Positions 35,314 through 42,964 of a stretch of DNA of 64,000 nucleotides are shown piece by piece. The notes beneath the pieces are model-generated. The model was not told the DNA's origin. It did no database searches and saw only the letters and a list, made by a program, of their open reading frames with translations. Source of the stretch: JAEWSN01 sp942493335 (lineage in GTDB: Bacteria; Bacillota; Clostridia; DSM-8532); the NCBI GenBank assembly GCA_942493335.1, contig OW818693.1, positions 4,402,001 through 4,466,000 on the forward strand, read 5' to 3'. How positions within the stretch are numbered: position 1 is the stretch's first letter; each line of letters begins with the position of its first letter. The translations under genes were made by a program, and so were the position numbers.

Positions 35314-35997
35314 ATGAACGAGATTCTACGAACAGACGGCATCATCCGGACGTTCCATTCCGGAAGGGAAACGGTGCATGCGCTGAAAAGCGTCTCCATC
35401 CAGGTCGAACAGGGAAAGCTCACCCTCCTGAAGGGGCGGTCGGGGTCCGGGAAAACTACGCTCATGAACCTGCTCGGTGCCCTTGACAGACCGAACGCAG
35501 GACAGATCTGGTTCAAGGGTCAGGACATCGCCAGCGCAAATGAAATCGTCCGCAATGAAATGCGGCGAAAGAACATTGGATTCATCTTCCAGTCCGTGGC
35601 GCTCATCTCGATGATGTCCGCCTATGAAAACGTGGAGTTTGGTCTTCGCGTCGCGGGGGTCAAGTCCAGGGAACGCAGGCAGCGGGCCGAGGAGTGCCTG
35701 GCACTGGTCGGACTTGCCAAGCGAATGCATCACCGTCCGCAGGAAATGTCGGGTGGCGAGCAGCAGCGTGTCGCCATCGCACGGGCCATTGCCCACAGAC
35801 CTGACATCATCTTCGCCGATGAACCGACCGCCGAGCTGGATTCCCACATGGGCCTCCAGGTCATGCGCCTGTTCAAGACCCTGGTGGAGAAGGAAGGCCT
35901 TACGGTGGTCATCACCACGCATGATCCGAGCATGTTCGAGATCGCCGACCACGCGTACACGCTGGAGGATGGAGAGATAGTCGATGAGCGAAAGTGA
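35314..35997 (+). CDS. ABC transporter ATPase (MacB/LolD type)
   Basis: A 227-residue ATPase with Walker A GRSGSGKTT, a Q-loop FQSVALI, signature MSGGEQQRVAIARA, Walker B IIFADEPTAELD and the switch His ITTHD. It contains the LLGALDRPNAG motif of the LolD/MacB branch. I start at ATG 35314, with GGAAGGGAG upstream; an in-frame TTG at 35293 overlaps the permease stop and is less likely. It ends inside the start of the second ATPase gene. The pair of ATPases could form a heterodimer with the FtsX permease. Confidence 0.93.
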   Translation: MNEILRTDGIIRTFHSGRETVHALKSVSIQVEQGKLTLLKGRSGSGKTTLMNLLGALDRPNAGQIWFKGQDIASANEIVRNEMRRKNIGFIFQSVALISMMSAYENVEFGLRVAGVKSRERRQRAEECLALVGLAKRMHHRPQEMSGGEQQRVAIARAIAHRPDIIFADEPTAELDSHMGLQVMRLFKTLVEKEGLTVVITTHDPSMFEIADHAYTLEDGEIVDERK

Positions 35998-37195
35998 GAA
36001 GGGTACGCAGCAGGAGACGACCGAATCCGGACGTCCCCCGATGATCGAGTGCGAAAACCTTGTAAAAATCTACAAGACCGCGGAAATCGAAGTCGTCGCG
36101 CTCCAGGGTCTGGATCTGCTGGTCGAGGCCGGAGAGCTGATGGCCATCATCGGCAACAGCGGCAGCGGCAAATCCACGCTCCTCAACGCACTGGGCGGCC
36201 TGGATCGCCCGTCAGCGGGCAAATTGCTCGTCGACGGCAAGGATCTCCTCAAATTCTCGGACAACCAGCTGGTCTCCTACAAACGGGAGACCGTCGGGTT
36301 TGTCTGGCAGAACAACGCACGGAACCTGGTCCCCTATCTGACGGCGCTTGAGAATGTCGAGTTGCCGATGATGCTGATCGGCGAACAGAAGAAACGGCAC
36401 CATGCCCTGAAGCTGCTCGACATGGTCGGGATGGCGCATCGCCGCAACAACCGGCTCAGCCAGCTTTCCGGCGGTGAGCAGCAGCGTATCGCCATTGCCA
36501 TCGCCCTTTCAAACAATCCGAGACTCCTGCTGGCCGACGAACCTACAGGCTCCGTCGATTCCAAGACGGCAGCCCATATCCTTGATGTGTTCAGGGAACT
36601 GAACAAGGCCATGGGTCTGACCATCGTCATCGTCACACATGACATGCAGCTTTCCAAGAAGGTGGATCGTGTGGTCGCCATCCGCGACGGCCGGACCAGC
36701 AGCGAATACATCCGCCGCACCTCCGTCGTGGAGGAAATGGCGAGTATCAAGGGTCTTCAGGATTTCGGAGAGCCAGAAACCCATGACGAGCTGATCGTGA
36801 TGGATCGGAGCGGCCGAATCCAGGTTCCGGCAGCTTATCTTGAAGCACTCGGCCTGAAAGGCAAAAACAAGATCAAGGTGGAACTCGAAGGGGAACGCAT
36901 TGTATTGTATGCACCCACCGAAGCGCCGCCCAAGGAAGCAGGAAGGGATGCAGTCAAGGGCATCCTGCCGGGCGCAGCGTCGGGAGGGAGCGGGTCGGTT
37001 GAATCAATCCTGGCACCTGACGATAAACAAGAGAACCTGTCCGATGACGTAACTGTGCACATATCCGGGAACAAGCCCGGGCCCTTCTTCGTCGACAAAC
37101 CGGAACGCTTGTTCAGTGACGAACCGGTGCCATTGGCCGGTGTTGCGCTGCAGGAGACATCCGTCAGACTGGATATGGCGGGGGACTCCCAATGA
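35984..37195 (+). CDS. ABC transporter ATPase with C-terminal AbrB-like domain
   Basis: A 403-residue ATPase of the same MacB/LolD class. It has Walker A GNSGSGKST, LSGGEQQRIAIAIA, LLLADEPTGSVD and VTHD. After the ATPase core (about 20-245) comes an AbrB/SpoVT-like segment at about 265-312 (LIVMDRSGRIQVPAAYLEAL, then KIKVELEGERIVLY). A disordered Pro/Ser/Asp-rich tail of about 90 residues follows. AbrB domains are swapped-hairpin dimers, often DNA-binding; here they may mediate dimerisation or regulation. The start overlaps the preceding gene by 14 bases, and the stop overlaps the next start (ATGA). Confidence 0.88.
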   Translation: MSESEKGTQQETTESGRPPMIECENLVKIYKTAEIEVVALQGLDLLVEAGELMAIIGNSGSGKSTLLNALGGLDRPSAGKLLVDGKDLLKFSDNQLVSYKRETVGFVWQNNARNLVPYLTALENVELPMMLIGEQKKRHHALKLLDMVGMAHRRNNRLSQLSGGEQQRIAIAIALSNNPRLLLADEPTGSVDSKTAAHILDVFRELNKAMGLTIVIVTHDMQLSKKVDRVVAIRDGRTSSEYIRRTSVVEEMASIKGLQDFGEPETHDELIVMDRSGRIQVPAAYLEALGLKGKNKIKVELEGERIVLYAPTEAPPKEAGRDAVKGILPGAASGGSGSVESILAPDDKQENLSDDVTVHISGNKPGPFFVDKPERLFSDEPVPLAGVALQETSVRLDMAGDSQ

Positions 37196-37926
37196 CCGCG
37201 CCTCCCTTTCTCGAGGTCGAACAGATCGTGCATCGCTACGGTTCCCGTACGGTGCTGAACAACCTGAACCTTTCCCTGCGCAGGGGAGAGGTTTTTGGTT
37301 TGCTTGGTCCGAACGGTGCGGGCAAATCAACCTTCATTTCCCTCCTGGCCACACTGATCCGGCCAAGTGCCGGGGATATTCGCCTGGAAGGCGTGTCCAT
37401 CCTGAAAAAGCCGGCGGTCATCCGCCGCAGGATGGGGTATGTTCCTCAGGAACTTGCGCTGCATACGGTATTGAAGGCCCGCGAGAACCTTGAATTCTGG
37501 GCAGGCATCTATGGACTGAGCGGCAAACACCGGGAAGAGGCCATCGACAGGGCTCTGCAGGAAATCGGGCTGCTGGATCGGGCTTCGGATCGGGTGGACA
37601 CCTGGTCGGGCGGCATGAAGAGACGGCTCAACCTCGCGGCTGCCATCATGCACGAACCGGATCTTCTGGTCATGGACGAACCGACGGCGGGTGTGGATGT
37701 CCACTCTCGACGCACCATCGCAGGATTGATCGACCGATTCCGCAGCAATGGAAAAACCGTTCTGCTTGCCAGTCACGACATTGATGAACTGGAAGCGGTC
37801 TGCGACCGGATCGGTGTCTTGCATGGCGGACGCTTTCTGGCTTGCGGAACCGTTCCGGATGTTCTGTCGGCAACGGGCGGTACATCGCTCGAGAGCCTTC
37901 TCATGGGGTTGGAGGAACGCGGATGA
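37192..37926 (+). CDS. ABC-2 exporter ATPase
   Basis: A 244-residue ATPase of the drug/polysaccharide exporter (CcmA/NatA) type. Motifs are Walker A GPNGAGKST, Q-loop YVPQELAL, signature WSGGMKRRLNLAA, Walker B LLVMDEPTAGVD and switch LASHD. It is distinct from the two upstream ATPases and serves the two ABC-2 permeases that follow. Starts and stops overlap by four bases on both sides, so expression is coupled to the whole operon. The substrate is unknown; relatives move lipids, ions, glycans or antimicrobial peptides. Confidence 0.93.
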   Translation: MTAPPFLEVEQIVHRYGSRTVLNNLNLSLRRGEVFGLLGPNGAGKSTFISLLATLIRPSAGDIRLEGVSILKKPAVIRRRMGYVPQELALHTVLKARENLEFWAGIYGLSGKHREEAIDRALQEIGLLDRASDRVDTWSGGMKRRLNLAAAIMHEPDLLVMDEPTAGVDVHSRRTIAGLIDRFRSNGKTVLLASHDIDELEAVCDRIGVLHGGRFLACGTVPDVLSATGGTSLESLLMGLEERG

Positions 37927-39134
37927 CCATGACCGCTTTCTTCGCTGTACTGCGAAATGAAGTCCGGCTCATGTTCCACAGTTGGCGGACGCTTCTTCTG
38001 ATGCTCGCCCTACCGTTGCTCATGCTTCTTGTCGTGGTGGGCGCGCTGGCACCGCTCCGCGAGGAATCTTCCTTTGTACGTCCGTTTGCCCTTGCTTTTG
38101 TGGATCAGGAACAATCCGTCTGGACCGAGATGCTGGCAGGCCAGCTGGAGCGGATCAGCCTGATCGGAGAAGTCCTGAAAGTCGATGAGGCCGAGGCCAT
38201 CCGGTTGATCAGGGAAGGCAGGGTTGCGGCTGCCATTGTCGTCCCGGAAGGGCTCTCGGGGCAGGTGAATCTTTTTCAGCCTGTTTCCATCAAAGTATAC
38301 GGAAGCAGCCGGCAATCGCTGCAAAGCAACATCATCCTCCATGTCTGTCAGGCGGGAGCCGATCTGGTAACATCCGGCATGGCATCGCTGGAGGTCATAA
38401 GGGAAGCCGAACTGCGTGCCGGCGTGCCGCCTGAAGTCGTGGCAGCCGATCTGGAAGCCAACTTTGCATCTTTCTTCCAACGGGTGCTGGGCAGGCGGGA
38501 TGTGTTCGGAGAAAACCGGAAACAGGCTTGGGCGGTCACCCTCGTCGAATATTACGCAGCGGGTCTGATGGCGGTATTCCTTCTTTTCGCTTCCCTGCCC
38601 TGCATGAAACGGAGTGTGGAAGACCGGCAGAATGGTGTTCTGCGACGGTACCTGTCTGCACCCGCACCCGTATGGGCGCCGCTTCTGTCCCGTCTTCTGG
38701 TCTCCCTGATGGTATCCGCGCTTCAGTTTTCCCTGCTGGTGGCGGTCACCGCTTTTGTCTTCAGAAGTTACTGGAATGTACCGCCTATCTACACGATCGG
38801 CCTGTTCCTTGCAACTGTCACAGCCTCGGCGGGATTCTCGCTGCTGGTGGCAAACCTTTCCGATTCTCCCGCGACGGTGGATGTGGCGGGCTGGCTTGGC
38901 GTACTGGTCATGGCGGTTGCCGGCGGGAGCCTGTATCCGCCGACAGCCATGCCGGATTGGGTTCAGCCGCTTTCGGCCTTTACAGTGGTTCGGTGGACAC
39001 GGGAAGGATTCATGGGCATTTTCACAGGGCAGACCGGTGAAATCGGCCGCTGCGTGGCCATGCTGTTTTTGCTGGCGGCCGGGTTCCTCCTTTCCGCCCT
39101 GTTTGTTTCCCGGTTCCGGAAAAGGAGGGCGTGA
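37923..39134 (+). CDS. ABC-2 type permease (first of a pair)
   Basis: A 403-residue permease with an N-terminal helix (TLLLMLALPLLMLLVVVGAL), a soluble outer domain (about 50-205) and a cluster of five helices in the C-terminal half, with EDRQNGVLRRYLSAPAP as the ABC-2 motif before the core. This is the NodJ/YhgE-like layout. ATG 37923 overlaps the ATPase stop; the longer frame into the ATPase gene is not used. It is followed at one base by a paralogous permease, suggesting a heterodimeric channel. Confidence 0.9.
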   Translation: MTMTAFFAVLRNEVRLMFHSWRTLLLMLALPLLMLLVVVGALAPLREESSFVRPFALAFVDQEQSVWTEMLAGQLERISLIGEVLKVDEAEAIRLIREGRVAAAIVVPEGLSGQVNLFQPVSIKVYGSSRQSLQSNIILHVCQAGADLVTSGMASLEVIREAELRAGVPPEVVAADLEANFASFFQRVLGRRDVFGENRKQAWAVTLVEYYAAGLMAVFLLFASLPCMKRSVEDRQNGVLRRYLSAPAPVWAPLLSRLLVSLMVSALQFSLLVAVTAFVFRSYWNVPPIYTIGLFLATVTASAGFSLLVANLSDSPATVDVAGWLGVLVMAVAGGSLYPPTAMPDWVQPLSAFTVVRWTREGFMGIFTGQTGEIGRCVAMLFLLAAGFLLSALFVSRFRKRRA

Positions 39135-39135
39135 C

Positions 39136-40344
39136 ATGCTGTTCCGACTTTTCCTGATGAACCGGCTGCGCCTGCTTTTTTCGGATGTCCGATTTCTGGC
39201 TGTCATGATTGCCGTACCGCTCTTCTTGTCGGCGATGACCGGAAATGCGCTGGAACGGCAGCAAAAGAGCGACATGCCGGTTCTCGCGGTGGATTTGGAC
39301 GGCAGCGAAGATTCCCGCTCCCTTTTGCGGGCTTTGAAGAACAAGGAAGGATTGTCCGTTGCCATCGCGCAAAGGGACAAGGCAATGCGCCTGTTGGAAG
39401 ACAACCAGGTGGAGGCTGTCCTGACAATTCCGACCGGTTATGGCGAACGGCTGCAATCCGGAAATACGGCGGGTCTGTTGCGGCTTGATACGGCGGCATC
39501 CGCCGACAGCCAGGGGTTTCTGACAGAGTTGATCGCCGGTGAGGTTTTCAGGCTTTCGGGGGATGCGTTCGCCTGGGGAACTGTGTCTGACATCCTCGCA
39601 CGCGAAGGCCTGCCGAAGCCGGCAGACGGCAGGGCAACCCTGAACGGGGAGTATGCGCGGTTATCAGGGGAAAACTGGCTGCATGTGGAATATGCGCTTG
39701 TACAGGCGAAACCGCCTGCTGATGGCGGCATCGTGAATTATCCTGCTCCGATTGCCGCCTCGCTCGGTTTGTTGGTGCTCTTTCTGCTTTTTGGCACATT
39801 GTTTGGAGCGGGATGGCTGGTTGAGGACCGGCGGAACGGAACCCTCGCGCGTTTGCGCAGTGCAAGGGGGGCCTCTGTTTCCTGGTTTCTCGGAAACTGG
39901 TCGGCGCTTTTCCTGACAGGACTCTTTCTCGCGGTGATCCTGGTTGGCGGCTCTTTCCTGCTGACCGGCAGGGTGCCGGTGGCCGGGATGCCGTCCTGGC
40001 TGCTGATCGTAGTGTATCTTGCCTGCCTGTCGTCTCTCGGACTGGCCATGTCGACCGTGTTTCCGACAGCCGACCGCCTGCAGGCGGCTACCCCTGTGAT
40101 TGCCATTGTTTCAGGATTTGCGGGTGGATGTTTGTGGAACCAGATCGGGATGATTGGAAATTTGCCGCTTGTGGCGCTGGCTACCCCGCAAGGCTGGGTG
40201 TTGCAGGCGCTTGGCGGACTGTATGCCGATCCCTCCGATTTGGGCTGGCTGCGTTCGGTCGCCGTCCTTGCCGCCTCGTCGATCCTGCTGGCTGCGTTCG
40301 CCTGGATCCGCATGCAAAAGGAAAAGGGCAGCTCTGGCCGGTGA
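39136..40344 (+). CDS. ABC-2 type permease (second of a pair)
   Basis: A 402-residue paralogue of the preceding permease. It has an N-terminal helix (LAVMIAVPLFLSAMTG), an outer domain, then five to six helices, with EDRRNGTLARLRSARGA as the ABC-2 motif. AAAGGAGG at 39121-39128 precedes ATG 39136. Its last codons form the left arm of a stem that probably ends the operon. Together with the 244-residue ATPase it makes a complete exporter, separate from the FtsX system in the same operon. Confidence 0.9.
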   Translation: MLFRLFLMNRLRLLFSDVRFLAVMIAVPLFLSAMTGNALERQQKSDMPVLAVDLDGSEDSRSLLRALKNKEGLSVAIAQRDKAMRLLEDNQVEAVLTIPTGYGERLQSGNTAGLLRLDTAASADSQGFLTELIAGEVFRLSGDAFAWGTVSDILAREGLPKPADGRATLNGEYARLSGENWLHVEYALVQAKPPADGGIVNYPAPIAASLGLLVLFLLFGTLFGAGWLVEDRRNGTLARLRSARGASVSWFLGNWSALFLTGLFLAVILVGGSFLLTGRVPVAGMPSWLLIVVYLACLSSLGLAMSTVFPTADRLQAATPVIAIVSGFAGGCLWNQIGMIGNLPLVALATPQGWVLQALGGLYADPSDLGWLRSVAVLAASSILLAAFAWIRMQKEKGSSGR

Positions 40345-40363
40345 AACCGGTTTCGAGCTGCCC
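40326..40363 (+). terminator. Probable terminator overlapping the end of the ABC operon
   Basis: GGGCAGCT (40326-40333) pairs with AGCTGCCC (40356-40363), with an inner CCGGT-GAA-ACCGG hairpin. The stem includes the stop codon. There is no T-run, so termination strength is uncertain. Confidence 0.45.
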
Positions 40364-40478
40364 TGGCGCACGAGCCATCCAAATGGGTGTTTTGCAGGAA
40401 CAAGGATCATGGAGCTATCAATACATATGAATGGCCGTAGCAAGCGGACCACTCTGGCAAGGAACCGCTACAGGACAG

Positions 40479-42695
40479 TCAATTTCCTGTCGGCATGAGT
40501 GTTGTCAAAAGTTCCTGAAGTTTCGGGGTGATTTCCTGCGCATAGGCACCGAGTTCCTCCTCCGTTGCGGTCGCAAGGTCCAGCGTGGCCCCCGTGTCTG
40601 CCGGCGGCGTGTAAGGTTTGTTGTACTCGCGTTGCACCTTGCAGGATGTTTTGAGGTTGATGGGGGCAGGCAGGAAATCCGACGTCAGGGAAACATTGAG
40701 GGACTGATCTTCTCCCACGGTCTTTCCTTCCGCGTCGCGTGTCACAGGTCCGCCGCCCTTGACCTCCAGCGTCATACTGGTTCCCATGTTGATCTTGAGA
40801 AGCCCGTCCACTTTGCGTTCCGCCTCGTTCTTGCCACCCGGCGTCTCCAGAGAGTTGAGTGTGAGTGTGGCTGTCCCGGTCAGATCCGTCATCTTCATGT
40901 CGGCTGCGGCATCCAGCATGAGGTTATGCGTATGGGTCGCGGATTTGTATTCCGTGGCCCAGTCCACCCGGATATCCATGGTTTCTCCGGCGCTTCCGCC
41001 ATTGAGGTTGAATCGCTGGGAAATCTTGTCACCTTGCTTCACGCGGTCCAGTCCCAGGACCACATTGGCATCATTCCCATTCTTTCCTTTCAGTTCGACG
41101 GCATGCCGGACAACCTTGTAACCGTCGATGTATGCCTTGATCACCATGTCCGGGCTGCTGTCCGAAACTGCGATTTCAGCAGATTCGTAGTCTGCGCGGG
41201 CTTTAGCGATGGATGTTTTGAAATTCTCCCGGGTCATCCCATCCCGAAGGGTCTCCAGCTGGAGCTGCAGATCCGGGCTGGATTCGCCGAGAATGCGGAG
41301 CAGGGTGTCCAGATTGGCGACGAACAGCTGATAGAACCTGTCATCTTTTTCAACCTTGTCCATCAGCTTCAGAACGACTGCCTTGAACTGTTCCAGTGTC
41401 ATGTCGATGGTGACTTCCTTGAGGGTCTCCTTCCTGCCGAGTACTTCCACTTCGACCGAGCGGTCGATGGTCATGCTGGAGGAGGGTACGGCGTTGTAAA
41501 AGGCAAGGGAATAATCCAGGATGAGTTTCTTCAGTTCCGCGCGGTCGATACGGACATCATCATAGATGGCTTTTGACACCCAGGGATCCATCGTGCCCAT
41601 CGCGGCCATTTCAGGCGGCAGGGAGGAGCTGTCCACTCCAACGCCGCTGGACAGGGAGGAGAGTCTCGTCATGACGGCAGGATCCGAGAGATCCGCTTTC
41701 AGACGGGTGTTGCTGAGTTCGGGCAGCTTCAGGCCGATTTCCTTTCCGTCCAGTATGGCGTTCATGCCAAGGAAAGCATTGCCTTTGACAAGAATTCCAA
41801 GGTCGGCAGAGGATTGCTTTTTGTCGAAATCACCTGCGGCGGCGATCTTGAACGTGAGACTGTTCACCAGATCGGCCACGGATTGCGCAGTGGCCGCATC
41901 CATGCCCCCCAGAGACTCCAGCAGGGAGGATTCCAGTTGTACGCCAAAATCAATCTGCTGGCTGTAGGGCTTTTCCATGAATGGCTGGAGGTTGACCGAC
42001 TCGAACCTGTCGAGTTGTGCGTCGATTTCGTCATAGGTGCTGTTGATGGTATTGAGCTCCGCTATGCCGAAGGTCATCTTTGCGGGCAGGAAAGCATGGT
42101 AGCCGGCGAAAGCGACACCGCACAGGGCGACGAGAATCAGCAGCAGGATCAGGAGAAAGCGCAGACAACCACCTTTTTTTCTCCTTTTTGCATTTGGAGG
42201 TTGGCCTTGCAGGGGATAGCCGGTTTGCATCTGAGGGTATTGGTCCTGCGGCGGGAAACCGGGTTGAGCCTGAGGGTACTGGCTCTGCGGCGGATAACCT
42301 GGCTGTGCCTGCGGATACTGGCCTTGCGGCGGATAACCTGGCTGTGCCTGCGGATACTGGCCTTGCGGCGGATAACCTGGCTGTGCCTGCGGATACTGGC
42401 CCTGCGGCGGATAGCCTGGTTGTGCTTGCGGATACTGGCCCTGCGGCGGATAGCCTGGTTGTGCTTGCGGATACTGGCCTTGAGATGGATCATTCAGCTG
42501 TCCCTGCGGCATCTGCGACGTGTAGCCCGGTTGTTCCTGCGAAGGTTGCGGCCAGGCATCCTGGCTTGCTTGAGGGGGTGCTTCCGGGGTGCCCGGCTGG
42601 GATGGCTCCGGGTTGGATGGGGAGATGCCAATTCCACACGCGGTACAGAAGCGGGCTCCTTCTCTCAGGGATGCGCCACATTTCGGGCAGTTCAT
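40479..42695 (-). CDS. Zinc-ribbon, QYPQAQPGYPP-repeat membrane protein
   Basis: A 738-residue protein. Residues 1-25 form a zinc ribbon (CPKCG ... CTACG). Residues 26-71 are Pro/Gln-rich. Residues 72-162 hold seven 13-residue repeats of QGQYPQAQPGYPP, five identical and two diverged. A basic patch KRRKKGG leads to one transmembrane helix (about 177-202, FLLILLLILVALCGVAFAGY), so the N-terminus should be inside and the large C-terminal domain (about 500 residues) outside. That domain is unrecognised and rich in Ser, Asp and Lys. I start at ATG 42695, with GGAAGG upstream. It is divergent from a second zinc-ribbon/repeat membrane protein. Function unknown. Confidence 0.85.
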   Translation of the reverse strand: MNCPKCGASLREGARFCTACGIGISPSNPEPSQPGTPEAPPQASQDAWPQPSQEQPGYTSQMPQGQLNDPSQGQYPQAQPGYPPQGQYPQAQPGYPPQGQYPQAQPGYPPQGQYPQAQPGYPPQGQYPQAQPGYPPQSQYPQAQPGFPPQDQYPQMQTGYPLQGQPPNAKRRKKGGCLRFLLILLLILVALCGVAFAGYHAFLPAKMTFGIAELNTINSTYDEIDAQLDRFESVNLQPFMEKPYSQQIDFGVQLESSLLESLGGMDAATAQSVADLVNSLTFKIAAAGDFDKKQSSADLGILVKGNAFLGMNAILDGKEIGLKLPELSNTRLKADLSDPAVMTRLSSLSSGVGVDSSSLPPEMAAMGTMDPWVSKAIYDDVRIDRAELKKLILDYSLAFYNAVPSSSMTIDRSVEVEVLGRKETLKEVTIDMTLEQFKAVVLKLMDKVEKDDRFYQLFVANLDTLLRILGESSPDLQLQLETLRDGMTRENFKTSIAKARADYESAEIAVSDSSPDMVIKAYIDGYKVVRHAVELKGKNGNDANVVLGLDRVKQGDKISQRFNLNGGSAGETMDIRVDWATEYKSATHTHNLMLDAAADMKMTDLTGTATLTLNSLETPGGKNEAERKVDGLLKINMGTSMTLEVKGGGPVTRDAEGKTVGEDQSLNVSLTSDFLPAPINLKTSCKVQREYNKPYTPPADTGATLDLATATEEELGAYAQEITPKLQELLTTLMPTGN
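42210..42482 (-). repeat. 39-bp tandem repeat, seven copies, coding
   Basis: Each 39-bp unit encodes QGQYPQAQPGYPP. Five copies are nearly identical in DNA; two at the C-terminal end have diverged (QSQ...GFPP and QDQYPQMQTGYPL). The high DNA identity suggests recent expansion by slippage or unequal crossing over. Confidence 0.95.
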
Positions 42696-42848
42696 AAGCT
42701 TCCATCCTTCCTGTCCGCATGATTGCGGCTGTCCTGGCCATTCGCCCGGCGATTGTATGAATGGGATCTGATGCACGGTTGACAATCATCCCTTGACCAT
42801 TGTCCTCCGCCTTGCGTGGTGTGCCGGTCTGCAAATGATTCCGGATGT

Positions 42849-42909
42849 ATTATACCACATGGGCCGGGGTTGACTCATGGGTTACGCAAACCGGATTTCC
42901 GGGTATAAT
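42849..42909. promoter_or_regulatory. Divergent promoters of the two zinc-ribbon genes
   Basis: On the plus strand, TTACGC (42882-42887) and TATAAT (42904-42909) have a 16-bp spacer. On the minus strand a TATAAT lies at 42849-42854, without a strong -35. The two -10 elements are about 50 bp apart and face away from each other. Confidence 0.55.
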
Positions 42910-42964
42910 GAAGAGGGAAAGCGTATTGGAAGCCAATCGTATCTTTTCCGGCACGGAGGTTATG

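Noticed and set aside
40345..40478. Search for a gene or tRNA between the ABC operon and the zinc-ribbon gene
   Set aside because: Only a hairpin at the operon end is visible; no tRNA-like fold or gene.
42210..42482. Regular 39-bp repeats considered as a CRISPR array
   Set aside because: There are no unique spacers; the units are adjacent, in frame and encode a Pro/Gln repeat.
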